This document shows, one piece after another, positions 39,701 through 50,157 of a stretch of DNA of 64,000 nucleotides. The notes below the pieces were generated by a model. The model was not told where the DNA came from. It searched no databases and worked only from the letters and a program-made list of their open reading frames with translations. Positions within the stretch are counted from its first letter, which is position 1. Each line of letters begins with the position of its first letter. The DNA comes from Solen grandis (Eukaryota > Mollusca > Bivalvia > Adapedonta > Solenidae). Position numbers and translations under genes: made by a program. The stretch covers positions 56,626,169 through 56,690,168 of the forward strand of contig CM037783.1 in assembly GCA_021229015.1 (NCBI GenBank). The letters are read 5' to 3'.

Positions 39701-40394
39701 CACCTTCCCTTGATATTGAGTTAATTCCCTGTATGTCTCCTTTCAGAAAATATATGAGTAACAGAAAATATATTTTATTTTTATTTGCTGTTCTTATGTT
39801 TATGCATATTACTTATTCAATATTGTAATGTTAAAATATAACATTTGAACATGCCTTTGGTTTAAACCCTTTTTTTTCTCATGAATATTGATTTACACAT
39901 TTATGAATATTATGGTAATTTACAGAAATTTAATTGGTATATATATTTTACCATTCAGCCTGCATAGAATCTGAGCTACAATTTTGTATGAGAAAACAGA
40001 GGAGACCCTGATAAGACATCTAGCATCTGAAAAGACCTGTCTTATCTTGGTTTGCTGTATTTTCAAATTATTATATATGAGGTAAGGGGTTAAGAAAATG
40101 CTAGAAAAAAACAAAAAACTATCTGGTCACACTTAATTTCAGTAAAACTGATTTTCATTTTCATTGATCATGCTTAATCATTATTTGACGATGACTTAAA
40201 CCCTTGTTATTTAGGTGACCATCCAAGTATTGAACCAGCTGATAGCCAAAATCAAGGAGACGTTACCAAACCTTGAAGCTAACGAAGAGACAGACCAGAT
40301 TAACAAACATTTCCAGAACACTGTCGAGCATTTGCGAGAAGCGAAACAGAGTGCTGACTCCGATGGCCCAGACTATGCAGGTCTCTCTCTGTAG
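33493..40394 (+). CDS. VPS35: VPS35, retromer core scaffold subunit, C-terminal half (7 exons, 5'-partial)
   Basis: VPS35 is the alpha-solenoid scaffold of retromer. On endosomes it holds VPS26 and VPS29 and sorts cargo back to the Golgi or plasma membrane. Seven exons join in frame: 33493-33700, 34528-34683, 36858-36980, 37558-37737, 38331-38567, 39382-39525 and 40215-40394, giving about 408 codons and ending with TAG. Recognisable stretches match animal VPS35 closely, for example [74 protein letters not shown] and TIQVLNQL. The end reads YAGLSL, where human has YEGLIL. This half carries the VPS29-binding solenoid. The N-terminal half, with the VPS26-binding PRLYL region, is not seen anywhere in the window. 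The first base present completes a codon begun in a missing exon (probably Asn, AA|T). All introns are GT-AG. An assembly gap lies about 515 bp upstream. Confidence 0.97.
34528..34683 (+). CDS. VPS35: VPS35 exon B
   Basis: This exon has 52 codons in phase 0/0. The acceptor is TTTGCAG and the donor GTTAGT, a slightly weak donor. It encodes an acidic loop ([15 protein letters not shown]) followed by [13 protein letters not shown] tandem-core mobile element starts only about 14 bp after the donor. Confidence 0.95.
34697..35817 (-). mobile_element. Tandem-core (pearl/HINE-like) element P1, family A, in a VPS35 intron
   Basis: Orientation is defined as 5' ACAAGAG to 3' GAGCTAAAAA, so this copy is reversed. 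The 3' end at 34697 has TTTTTAGCTCACC, a GAGCAC..GTGCTC hairpin and GTCGTCCGTCGTC. The 5' end at 35817 reads AACAAGAGGCCCAAGGGCCC. Between them are six tandem units of 155 bp (starts near 34791, 34946, 35101, 35256, 35410, 35565). The element begins 14 bp after a VPS35 donor. A core of ~155-bp tandem units between subterminal inverted repeats fits the bivalve pearl elements and Helentron-derived HINEs. Confidence 0.8.
34791..35700 (+). repeat. Six tandem 155-bp units in P1, each with an RFX X-box palindrome
   Basis: The unit starts CATCTCCTCTGAAACCGCTG and ends with TTGAAAACTTTGAAAAT. Each unit carries the perfect palindrome GTTGCCATGGCAAC, at 34900, 35055, 35210, 35364, 35519 and 35674. Units differ at only a few positions, suggesting recent amplification or homogenisation. 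Confidence 0.92.
36609..36822 (+). mobile_element. piggyBac-like MITE, truncated, copy 3, in a VPS35 intron
   Basis: The left end and TTAA are intact. The right terminal repeat is missing after CATGGT. The break lies 35 bp before the VPS35 exon at 36858. Confidence 0.88.
36858..36980 (+). CDS. VPS35: VPS35 exon C
   Basis: This exon has 41 codons in phase 0/0, with acceptor TTTCCAG and donor GTAATT. It begins [13 protein letters not shown], joining the QQYL end of the previous exon exactly as in other animals. The upstream intron ends in a truncated 234-bp MITE that stops 35 bp before the exon. Confidence 0.95.
37293..37526 (+). mobile_element. piggyBac-like MITE, 234 bp, copy 4, in a VPS35 intron
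   Basis: Full-length with TTAA on both sides (37289-37292, 37527-37530). Only 27 bp separate its right target site from the VPS35 exon at 37558, so the element supplies much of the 3' end of the intron. Confidence 0.92.
37558..37737 (+). CDS. VPS35: VPS35 exon D
   Basis: This exon has 60 codons in phase 0/0, with acceptor TTGTCAG and donor GTAAAC. It encodes [14 protein letters not shown] and [13 protein letters not shown], ending YEFMSQ. These are helices of the C-terminal solenoid. A complete 234-bp MITE ends 31 bp upstream of the exon (27 bp after its TTAA target site). Confidence 0.96.
38331..38567 (+). CDS. VPS35: VPS35 exon E (carries the residue equivalent to human Asp620)
   Basis: This exon has 79 codons in phase 0/0, with acceptor CTGCAG and donor GTGGGT. 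It starts [15 protein letters not shown]. The GAC codon at 38361-38363 is the position equivalent to human D620, the residue altered in a familial Parkinson disease form. Here it is the normal Asp. The exon also encodes [20 protein letters not shown] and HLFWSGKS. Confidence 0.96.
39225..39330 (+). repeat. Possible old SINE-related fragment in a VPS35 intron
   Basis: A GTTGTGGGTTCAAAC B-box-like motif is followed by CAAAGTACTGATCCAAC, which resembles 24925-25120. Confidence 0.3.
39382..39525 (+). CDS. VPS35: VPS35 exon F
   Basis: This exon has 48 codons in phase 0/0, with acceptor CCACCAG and donor GTAAAG. It encodes [33 protein letters not shown] and the start of the last solenoid helices. 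Confidence 0.95.
39866..40089 (+). mobile_element. Second TTAA-flanked MITE family, copy in the last VPS35 intron
   Basis: TTAA flanks both ends (39862-39865, 40090-40093). The left end is ACCCTTTTTTTTCTCATG and the right end GAGGTAAGGGG. It shares the TAGAATCTGAGC and AACAGAGGAGACC blocks with the other copies. Confidence 0.7.
40215..40394 (+). CDS. VPS35: VPS35 exon G (terminal coding exon)
   Basis: This exon has 59 codons plus TAG at 40392-40394, after acceptor TATTTAG. It encodes [19 protein letters not shown] and [15 protein letters not shown], and ends [10 protein letters not shown]. The length and ending match the family, so the C-terminus is intact. Confidence 0.95.
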   Translation: MTIQVLNQLIAKIKETLPNLEANEETDQINKHFQNTVEHLREAKQSADSDGPDYAGLSL

Positions 40395-41060
40395 AGCCAG
40401 AAACCAGCATATTGAGATAAGACTTGTTGTAGTGTGGAACAGGCACCAGTCAAACTGTGATTAAGGATGTGAGGGCAATTAGTTCTGGAGGATCCGTCTG
40501 TAAACAGTTATTTTCACAATATCCTGCTCTTTTTCTTTCTGTCTGTTAAAATGTATTATGACCCCAGAATTACAGAGAGTACAGTACTGGTATATAAATG
40601 TATATTAATCATGAACAAAATGATAAAAAAAAGCAATACTGTAGACACTTGCTGTTCATGAACATATGTATTACTCAAGTCTCTGGTGTTCTCATTAGAA
40701 TAGATCAGATTCCAAGTATTTTGAAGATTCTGAAATTTGAGTATAGCATCACATCTTGTTAAATTGTGAAATGTTTCAACTCATTTCTTGTACTTCCTGA
40801 TTTTGTAGACATTTAGATAAAATATTGTGTTTTTTATTTGTTTTGCTTACTTCTCTGTGTGATAGTTAAGTGAAATGAATTCAAATAAGGTAGTTGACTG
40901 TGTAAGGTCACTTCTAGTTTTTAACATTATGAACATTTCTGGAAATCTCAAGGTTCATTTTGCACTAGCCATACTTAACACTAAGTAATACTAGGGGTGA
41001 ATTTCATCATTCTTGTGTCTAATAAAATTACCAAACTATTTAATTTCTTCACAAATTTTG
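40395..41060 (+). other. Probable VPS35 3' UTR
   Basis: This is AT-rich non-coding sequence directly after the VPS35 stop. A candidate polyadenylation hexamer AATAAA lies at 41021-41026. The true cleavage site cannot be fixed from sequence alone. Confidence 0.4.
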
Positions 41061-42110
41061 TTTGTTAACTTATTAAGGTAATAATTTATATCAGCCTAGT
41101 CAGAATACCTGAATATTTCTGAAAACAAAAATGGTGGAATATATTCCTACCAAATTCAAGTATTACTTAGCCTTTAGTATTGCCGGTGGAATTTGAGCCA
41201 GGAGTGAAGTTTATTACATTGATCATAAACATTCAAGAAAGTGTGCCGCTGCCTAGTGCTATGTAAAAGATGATAAATAAATATACAGCAACTTTCAAGC
41301 TTAATAATATGTATAGCTCAGCGAACGGTGTAAGTGTACATATTAGTGCAATATTTATTACAGAAACATCATTTTGATAGAAATCAACATGTATAAACAA
41401 ACATGAAAAAATCACGTTTCTTATGAATTATAGTACATGTATATCCAGAAATATTGCAGGGTTCTCATGAATTTTTAATATGGTGTCCTGAATTCCAAAT
41501 TTGAGATTTTCTGAGAAGATCCTGTTTGAATCAAGGACTTTAAACTTTTTGGATTATCTTTGTAAAGGAATCCATTTTCAGAGTTCTGGTGAGAACCTTA
41601 TACATGCATGACGTTCAAATGATTGACCTTTACTCTAAGGATTTTTTTCTCTTTATTAGCAAAACCTTTTACTATGTAAGTCAGTTTATGCTGTATATTT
41701 GCATACAAATTGTACTGGCTCATTTACCAAGTATCATTAAGTGATGTAATCACACTGTATAGGAGAATTCAATTGAGAATTTTGTCATATTTCTGTGTAT
41801 GTTTTTAAGGTATGTCTTTTTGTTTTAAATATATCAGTAAATAGTGAAATGTATTTTGTTGTTTTCCTCTTTTCATATGAAGATGATGAATATATATACC
41901 GGTAAATACACAATCTATCAGTCACAAACACAGCACATCTACTGTATAATTATTACTTTTTTTGATTATGTACTGAAGGGAAATCATGTCCTAGAAATCT
42001 CAAGGTCTAGTAAATAAACAATTTGTAAGGAGGTTGATATTCATAGATAAGACCCTCAACAAAACCAAGGAAAATTCATTCCCCATGGAAAAAAAAATTA
42101 GAAGTACTTG
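41060..42110. other. Intergenic sequence downstream of VPS35
   Basis: AT-rich, with one copy of the TTAGTATTGCCGGTGGAATT motif near 41170. No gene is seen. Confidence 0.5.
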
Positions 42111-42111
42111 A

Positions 42112-42270
42112 ATAAGGATGCAGGGTGGTTAGAGCATCTGCCCTGGTCTCCATTGGTCATGGGTTCAAGCCAAAGCTGTTAAAATGGTACTGGTATAACT
42201 CCCTTGTTTTGATTCAGTAGAAGGGTTTTGTCCAGTGTCAGGAGGATGGGGGTTGAAGTGGCATCAGATT
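42112..42270 (+). mobile_element. SINE head fragment
   Basis: It has an A-box-like GGTGGTTAGAGCATCTGCC and a B-box-like ATGGGTTCAAGCC, then body sequence with CAGTGTCAGGA. It stops at element P2, which lacks the tail on its other side, so the SINE was already truncated or broken by the insertion. Confidence 0.65.
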
Positions 42271-42275
42271 TACAC

Positions 42276-43546
42276 TTTTTAGCTCGACTATTCGTAGAAT
42301 ATGAGAGCTATTGTAGTCAGCCTGGCGTGGCGTCGGCGTTGCAGCTTTTGGTTAAAGTTTTGCGTGCAAGTTACTATCAACCTTATATCTCAATAACCAT
42401 TTATGGTATTGACTTGAAAGTTTATACATATGTTCAGGGGCATCAGACAACCAAGGTAGATAACTCTTGACTGAATTTAATATGAATTATGGCCCCTTTT
42501 TAACTTAGAAATTTTGGTTAAAGTTTTGCATGCAAGGTACTTTCATGCTAATATCTCAGTATCCAGGCATGGGATTGATTTGAAACATCTTTAATATGTT
42601 AAGGGGTATCATACTTTCATGGTAGATAACTTTTGATGGAATATATTACAATTTTTTTAACTTAGAAATTTTGGTTTAAAGTTTTGCATGCAAGGTACTT
42701 TCATGCTAATATCTCAATACCCAGGTATGGGATTGATTTGAGACATCTTTAATACATTTAGGGGTATCATACTTTTATGGTAGATAACTCTTAATGGAAT
42801 ATGTTACAAATTATTGCCCTTTTTAACTTAGAAATTTTGGTTAAAGTTTTGCATGCAAGTTACTTTCATGCTTATATCTCAGTATCCAGGCATGGGATTG
42901 ATTTGAAACATCTTTAATATGCTTAGGGGTATCATACTATCAAGGTTGATAACTTTTGATGGAATATATTACAAGTTATGACCCCTTTTTTAACTTAGAA
43001 ATTTTGGTTAAAGTTTTGCATGCAAGGTACTTTCATGCATATATCTCAGAGTCCAGGCATGGAATTGATTTGACATATCTTTAATATGTTTAGGGGTATC
43101 ATACTATAAAGGAAGATATCACTTGATGGAATAAATTAAAAATTATGACCCCCTTTTAACTTAGAATTATGGTTAAATTTTTGCATTCAAGCTACTATCC
43201 AGCTTATATCTCAGAAATTGCTTGTGGAATTGACTAGAAAGTTAAGTTGTGTCTTCAAGGGCATCAGAAAACAGGAGGATAACTTTTGTACTGATGCAAA
43301 TTATGGCCCTTTTCTAACATGGATTTTTGGTTTAAGTTTTGCATGCACAGTGTTATTGTGCTTATGTCTTAGTAACTAGGCATAGGATTGATTTTAGACA
43401 TCATAAATATATTAAGGGGTATCAGACTATCAAGGTATATCAGTTTTTACTATTACTATGAAGGGCAAGAATTTAAATAGATTTCATTTGATTTACCAAC
43501 AAGCATTTTGAATAGTCGAGCGTGCTGTCCTCTGACAGCTCTTGTT
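42276..43546 (-). mobile_element. Tandem-core element P2, family B
   Basis: The left end is TTTTTAGCTCGACTATTC and the right end GAATAGTCGAGCGTGC, followed by a CTGTCC..GACAGC hairpin and CTCTTGT. Between them are about seven units of ~165 bp, each with GTTAAAGTTTTGCATGCAAG and a TATCTCAG block. The plan is the same as family A, but the inverted repeats have a different sequence. Confidence 0.8.
42352..43340 (+). repeat. About seven ~165-bp tandem units in P2
   Basis: Unit starts fall near 42352, 42518, 42670, 42838, 43008, 43172 and 43327. Each has TTGCATGCAA (or a close variant), TTTCATGCTTATATCTCAGT, GGGGTATCATAC and a TATGACCCC block. Units are more diverged than those in P1. Confidence 0.85.
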
Positions 43547-43810
43547 ATTTGTTGGGTTTTATGTCCCATTAACAGTATTTCAATCATTTGAGACAGTTTT
43601 GTGCTCCCACAATGTAGTGACATGCCAAAGACATGGCATGATAATGCACTAGTCGCATTATCCTGATATCGCACTAAATAGTCCTTGAACTACACTTAAT
43701 TTATGAGAAGTACAAATTGGGATGTTACCCATTTTATTAACTTAGTTTTATGGGTGACTGGACCAGTGACCCCATCCCCACCCAAGGCAAACACTCTAAC
43801 CATTCAGATC
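43547..43810 (-). mobile_element. SINE, reverse orientation
   Basis: The tail is seen in reverse (TTTTATGTCCCATTAACAGT, then ATTTCAATCATTTGAGAC). The body and a weak head with CTCTAACCATTC follow towards 43800. Confidence 0.55.
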
Positions 43811-45242
43811 AGATAAATTGTATCTTTAAGGGCATATGTGACAGTTTGCTGCATTTTCTAACAAAAGGGCCATGATGGACCTGGATCACTCACCTGGTAT
43901 CATTAGGCTATGTAAAATCAAGTGACCCCTGGGGCAGAGCTAATTTTGACCCCAGGGTCATGATTTGAACAAACTTGGTAGAGGTCTATTAGCCCATGTT
44001 ACATACCAAATATCTAAACTCCAGACCTTGTGGTTTTTGAGAAGAAGATTTTTCTATTTTTTTTCCAAAATAAGTCTATGTAAAATCAAGTGATCTGGGG
44101 CAGGCCAATTTTCACCAAATATCTAAACCCCAGGCCATGTTTTCTAGTTTTCTAAAAAGAAGAATTTTCAAGTTATTTCTATATTAGCCTATGTAAAATT
44201 AGGTGACCCCTATGGCGGGGCCAAATTTGACCCCAGGGCCATGATTGGAACAAACTAAGTATAGATCCACTAGACAATGCATGATTCATGATTTGAACAA
44301 TCTTGGTAGAGGTCTATTAGCCCATGTTACATACCAAATATCTAAACTCCAGGTTTTGTGATTTCTGAGAAGAAGATTTTTTTCAGGTTTCTCCTATATT
44401 AGTCTATGTTAAATCAAGTGACCCCTGGGGTGGGGCCAATTTTGACCCCAGGGTCATAATTTGAACAATCTTGGTAGAGATCCACTAGACAATGCTACAC
44501 ACCAGGCCTTGGGGTTTCTGAGAAGATTTATCAAGTTTTTCCCTATATTAGCCTATGTAAATCAGGAACCCCTTTGGTGGGGCCAAATTTGACCCAATGG
44601 TCATGATTTGTAAAAATGTAGAGACCCAGTAGACAATGCTACATACCAAATATTTAAACTCCAGGCCTTGTGGTTTCTGAGAAGATTTTCAAGTTTTTAG
44701 CTCACCTGAGCACAAAGTGCTCAAGGTGAGCTTTTGTGATCGCCCGTCGTCGTGCGTCGTCCGTCGTCAACAATTTGCTTTAAACGACATCTCCTCTGAA
44801 ACCGCTGGACAGAATTTAATGAAACTTGGCAGGAATGTTCCTTGGGTGAGGTTCTACAAAAGTTGCTAAAATAAAGTTGATCCATGAAGAACTCTGGTTG
44901 CCATGGCTACAAAAAGAAAAATAATTTGAAAACTTTAAAAATCATCTTCTTCAAAACTACTGGCCAGATTTCAAAATTATTTGGTACAGATGTTCCTTGG
45001 GTCAACCTCTACCAAAGTTGCGAAAATTATTCCGATCCGTAAAAAAACATGGCCGCCAGGGGCGGGGCTTATTTGCCTTATATGTATATAGAGAAACCTT
45101 TAAACAACATCTCCTCTGAAACCACTGGACAGAATTTGATTAAACTTGGCAGGGTTGATCCTTGGGTCAACCTTCACAAAAGTTGTTAAAATAAACTTGA
45201 TCCATGTAGAACTCTGGTTGCCATGGCAACAAAAAGAAAAAA

Positions 45243-46491
45243 ACAAGAGGGCCAAGATGGCCCTGTGTCGCTCACCTGAGTAAGATGGCTATGTTAGGCA
45301 TAATGACAAAAAATCTGGCATCTAAAAGTGTTTTTCTAACATTTGACTAAGTGACCTACATATTGATCCTACCTGAATTTGCACTCAACTGGGAATTCAT
45401 GCCATTCATATTAATTTAATGAAGACTGGGACAAAAAGGCTAGAGTGTTCACAAGGTTTTTCTTAGATTTGACCTGGTGACCTAGTTTTTGACCTCATGT
45501 GACTCATTTTCAAACTCATCAAATATCATGTAGACAAACACCTGACCATTTATGAAGATTGGCAAAACTGTGGCCTTAGGTGTTCCAGGTTTTTCTAAGA
45601 TTTTCCTGGTGACCTAGTTTTTGACCCCACATTACCCATTTTCGAACTCATCCAAGATATCATGTAGACAAACACCCTGACCATTTTTCATGAAGATTGG
45701 GCTAAAACTGTGGCCTCTAGAGTGTTCGCATGGTTTTTCTAAGATTTGACCTGGTGACCTAGTTTTTGACCCACATGACCCAATTTCAACTCATCGAGAT
45801 ATTATGAGACAAACATCCTGACCAAGTTTCATGAGATTGGGCCAAAATGTGGCCTCTAGAGTGTTCACAAGGTTTTTCTAAGATTTGACCTGGTGACCTA
45901 GTTTTTGACCCCACATGACCCAATTTCGAACTCATCGAGATATCATGATAGAGTGTTCACAAGGTTTTTCTAAGATTTGACCTGGTGACCTAGTTTTTGA
46001 CCCCACATGACCCAATTTCGAACTCATCCGAGATATCATGTAGACAAATATCCTGACCAAATTTTATGAAGATTGGGCCAAAATTTGTGGCCTCTAGAGT
46101 GTTCACAAGGTTTTTCTAAGATTTGACCTAGTGACCTAGTTTTTGACCCCACATGACCCAATTTCGAACTCATCCGAGATATCATGTAGACAAACATCCT
46201 GATTAAGTTTGATGAAGATTGGGCCAAATTTGTGGCCTCTAGAGTGTTCACAAGGTTTTTCTAAGATTTGACCTAGTGACCTAGTTTTTGACCCCACATG
46301 ACCCAATTTCGAACTCATCCGAGATATCATGTAGACAAACATCCTGACCAAGTTTCATGAAGATTGGGCCAAAACTGTGGCCTCTAGAGTGTTCACAAGC
46401 AATTGTTGACGACGGACGACTGACGACGCACGACGGACAAAAGGCGATCACAAAAGCTCACCCGAGCACAAGTGCTCAGGTGAGCTAAAAA
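45243..46491 (+). mobile_element. Tandem-core element P3-inner, family A ends, inserted into P3-middle
   Basis: It starts ACAAGAGGGCCAAGATGGCC and ends GTGCTCAGGTGAGCTAAAA. The interrupted A-rich site (AAAAAGAAAAA / ATTAAAACTTT) matches continuous sequence in other family A copies. Its core is a third module, about 143 bp, repeated about seven times: GACCTGGTGACCTAGTTTTT, GACCCAATTTCGAACTCATC, GAAGATTGGGCCAAAA. Confidence 0.8.
45440..46395 (+). repeat. About seven ~143-bp tandem units in P3-inner
   Basis: Each unit carries GTGTTCACAAGGTTTTTCTA, GACCTGGTGACCTAG, GAGATATCATGTAGACAAAC and TGTGGCCTCTAGA. One unit near 45900 is shortened. The units create short open frames on the minus strand that are not genes. 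Confidence 0.85.
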
Positions 46492-47434
46492 TTAAAACTT
46501 TAAAAATCGTCTTCTTCAAAACTACTGGCCAGATTTCAAAATAAATTGGTACAGATGTTCCTTGGGTCAACCTGTACCAAAGTTGCTAAAATTATTCCGA
46601 TCCGTAAAAAAACATGGCCGCCAGGGGCGGGGCTTTTTTGCCTTATATGTATATAGAGAAACATTTAAACAACATCTCCTCTGAAACCACTGGACAGATT
46701 TAGATTAAACTTGGCAGGGATGATCCTTGGGTCAACCTTCACAAAAGTTGCTAAAATAAACTTGATCCATGTAGAACTCTGGTTGCCATGGCAACAAAAA
46801 GAAAAAAAATATGAAAACTTTAAAAATCATCTTCTTCAAAACTACTGGCCAGATTTTAAAATAAATTGGTACAGATGTTCCTTGGGTCAACCTATTTATC
46901 TCAGGTGAGCGATTTAGAGCCATCATGGGCCTCTTGTTTTCTATATTAGCCACATTTAATCAAGTGACCCCTGGTGCTGGGCCAATTTTGACCACAGGGC
47001 CATGATTTGAACAAACTTGGTAGTGATCAACTAGACAATGCTGCACACCAAATATCTAAACCCCAGGCCTTGTGGTTTCTGAGAAGAAGATTTTTCAAGT
47101 TTTTCTTATATTAGCCTATGTTTAATCAAGTGACCCCTGGGGCGGGGCCTATTTTGACCCCAGGGTCATGATTTGAACAAACAAAAATTTTCATTTTTAA
47201 AATCTATTTTTAGCTCCTGTGACCTAGATTTTTGACCAATCAAAATAATTTTAACAACTTTGGTAAAGGGCCCCATAATGAACATTCCTGTGAAGTTTTA
47301 TCAAAATCCAGTGAGTAGTTTAGAAGGAGATGTTGTTTAAAGAAATTGTTGACGACGCACACATGCACGGACGACGGACAAAAGGCGATCACAAAAGCTC
47401 ACCATGAGCACGTTGTGCTCAGGTGAGCTAAAAA

Positions 47435-48810
47435 CACAAGGAAGGAAATTTAAACTGTTCAATATAATTTTTTAAACCTTGTATGATTATAGAGAATCAT
47501 AAAGGAAACATTTTTATGGAAAAAAAAATAGGAGTCATCGTCATATTGAGTTATCTGCTCCTGAATGTGATATTTTAGCACTTTTAGGCCGATAAATAAT
47601 GGCAGACAACACCTCATAAGGTTTCAAAATCAATGTTCAGTACTTTCTTCCATGTCTCTGTACAAAATTTGTAGAAATTCTATGTGTCAGGTTTTATACT
47701 AATATCACTCGTGCAAATATATATCAATTTTCCTCAAACTCTCCCTTTAAAAAAAAAGAAAATGCAATATATTTAAAGTTTTAAACATAACAGAAATTTT
47801 ATAAGATCAATTGGTTTCAAATTTTGCATAATGATATGAAATGAAATCACAAACATTAATAAGAAATAATATAAGGTAACAGTAAGATTTACTTTGAGAT
47901 ATCTGCCCTTGAATATGGCCTAAAGGTGCAAAATATCACATTCAGGGGCAGATAACTATAAAAAGGATGGTGGCCCCCATTTTTTTTCTCCATAAATCCA
48001 TGTTTTTTTTATGATTCTCTCTAATCATGTAAAGTTTAAAAAAATCTACTGAAGAGTTTAAATTTTGCTTCTTTATCTATATAGAAAATGTAGCAAACTC
48101 ACATATGCTCTTAACTCTATTTATGTCCATTCAAAAGATAAAACCTAATCAAAATATCTTCTTTTTTCCTCTCTTTTTTATCACAAATTAAAACTAACTA
48201 CCATTGAAATACATTCTTATTCACATATTTGGGATAAGAAAAAGAAAAACAAGACTATAATGTTTTCTTTCAGTTCAGTAATTTATTTTAACAATAAACA
48301 GTTTTTTTATTACTTCATATTACATGTACATCATTTTAAGACAACTTAATTACAAGCATTTCAAAGTTTAATGGATAACCCTACCAATGATTTATGGGTA
48401 TAATGACACTGAAATATTTATGTCAAAAATTCATGACTACAGATGAAATTTCACATGGTATAAGTAACATCAAGATTAATCATTTAGATCAGTACACTGC
48501 CTTAACACAAAAATATGAAAAAATATTGTACTAGCTGTACAACAGGAAGCATCAGTATGGTATACATATGTCATTCCTATATAGCCTCAACCTAAACATA
48601 TTTCTTTTAATTGTAGATTGAAAAACAAGTGTTTATAATTGATATCAATCTCTTTAAACAGTTCCTAGGTTGGACTAGTACTTTGTACCTGGAAAGGTCA
48701 ATATCAACAAAGATTAGGTTAAAAGGTTAAAACACAACCTTTGGGTCCAAACCTATGTGTGCAATCTCTGGACAAAAGTGCATTTTTTGTGTGTGAAACT
48801 GGGGTATAAA
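47435..48810. other. AT-rich intergenic sequence between P3 and P4
   Basis: No gene or recognisable repeat is seen. Confidence 0.5.
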
Positions 48811-50157
48811 ACAAGAGGCCCATGATGGCCCTAAATCGCTCACCTGAGATAAATAGGTTGACCCAAGGAACATCTGTTCCAATTTATTTTAAAATCTGGC
48901 CAGTAGTTTTGAAGAAGATGATTTTTAAAGTTTTCATATTTTTTTTCTTTTTGTAGCCATGGCAACCAGAGTTCTATATGGATCAAGTTTATTTTAGGAA
49001 CTTTTGTGAAGGTTGACCCAAGGATCATTCCTGTCAAGTTTAATCAAATTCTGTCCAGTGGTTTCAGAGGAAATGTTGATTAAAGTTTTCCCTATATACA
49101 TATAAGGCAAATAAGCCCCGCCCCTGGCGGCCATGTTTTTTACGGATCGGAATTTTTTTTAGCAACTTTGGTAGAGGTTGACCCAAGGAACATCTGTACC
49201 AATTTATTTTAAAATCTGGCCAGTAGTTTTGAAGAAGATGATTTTTAAAGTTTTCATATTTTTTTTTTCTTTTTGTTGCCATGGCAACCAGAGTTCTACA
49301 TGGATCAACTTTATTTTAGCAACTTTTGTGAAGGTTGACCCAAGGATCATCCCTGCCAAGTTTAATCAAATTCTGTCCAGTGGTTTCAGAGGAGATGTTG
49401 TTTAAAGGTTTCTCTATATACATATAAGGCAAATAAGCCCCGCCCCTGGCGGCCATGTTTTTTTACGGATCAGAATAATTTTAGCAACTTTGGTAGAGGT
49501 TGACCCAAGGAACATCTGTACCAATTTATTTTAAAATCTGGCCAGTAGTTTTGAAGAAGATGATTTTTAAAGTTTTCATTTTTTTTTCTTTTTGTTGCCA
49601 TGGCAACCAGAGTTCTACATGGATCAACTTTATTTTAGCAACTTTTGTGAAGGTTGATCCAAGGATCATTCCTGCCAAGTTTAATCAAATTCTGTCAAGT
49701 GGTTTCAGAGGAGATGTTGTTTAAAGGTTTCTCTATATACATATAAGGCAAATAAGCCCCGCCCCTGACGGCCATGTTTTTTTACGGATCCAAATAATTT
49801 GAACAATCTTGGTAGACACTTACCAAAGGAACATCTGTGCCAAAACATTTTGAAATTCAGTTGGTTGTTTTGGAGAAGAAGACATTTTAAGTTTTTTCTT
49901 TCCGTTGCCATGGCAACCAGAATTCCAAATGGAATTCAATTCTTTGAACAACTTTGAAAGGGGACCACCCAAAGAACATCCCTGTAAAGTTTTATCAAAA
50001 TTGACCAAGCGGTTAAGGAGGAGATGTCGTTTGAAGCAAAATGTTGACGGACGACGGACGGACGGACGACGGACGGACGGACGACGGACGGACGGATGAC
50101 GGACGAAGACCGGTCACAATAGCTCACCTTGAGCCTCTGGCTCAGGTGAGCTAAAAA
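48811..50157 (+). mobile_element. Tandem-core element P4, family A
   Basis: It starts ACAAGAGGCCCATGATGGCC and ends CTCAGGTGAGCTAAAAA. The core is about three ~320-bp dimers, each made of one block with GGCCAGTAGTTTTGAAGAAG and GCCCCGCCCCTGGCGGCC and one with the X-box module. A GACGGACG array at 50045-50105 precedes the 3' hairpin. Confidence 0.85.
50045..50105 (+). repeat. (GACGGACG)n-type array in P4
   Basis: Alternating GACG/GACGGACG units lie near the 3' end of the element. They yield spurious Arg/Pro/Ser/Val-rich short frames. Confidence 0.95.

Larger units (their letters stand above)
44694..46937 (-). mobile_element. Tandem-core element P3-middle, family A, inserted into P3-outer
   Basis: It runs from TTTTTAGCTCACCTGAGC to TGGGCCTCTTGT, the reverse of the family A ends. 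The flanks CAAGTTT and CTATATTAGCC rejoin into a sequence present uninterrupted elsewhere in P3-outer, so this is a later insertion into a T run. Its core uses the X-box module, and it is itself split by P3-inner. Confidence 0.78.
43861..47434 (+). mobile_element. Tandem-core element P3-outer, family A ends, interrupted
   Basis: It starts ACAAAAGGGCCATGATGGAC and ends CTCAGGTGAGCTAAAAA, with ACGACGGACAAAAGGCGATC before the end. Its own core consists of units with GTGACCCCTGGGGC, TTTTGACCCCAGGGTCATGA and AACTCCAGGCCTTGTGG. It is split by P3-middle at 44694-46937, after which the interrupted CTATATTAGCC block resumes. Confidence 0.75.

Noticed and set aside
46036..46351. Repeated minus-strand frames of 71 codons
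   Set aside because: They are the 143-bp tandem unit of a mobile element read through, repeated with each unit.
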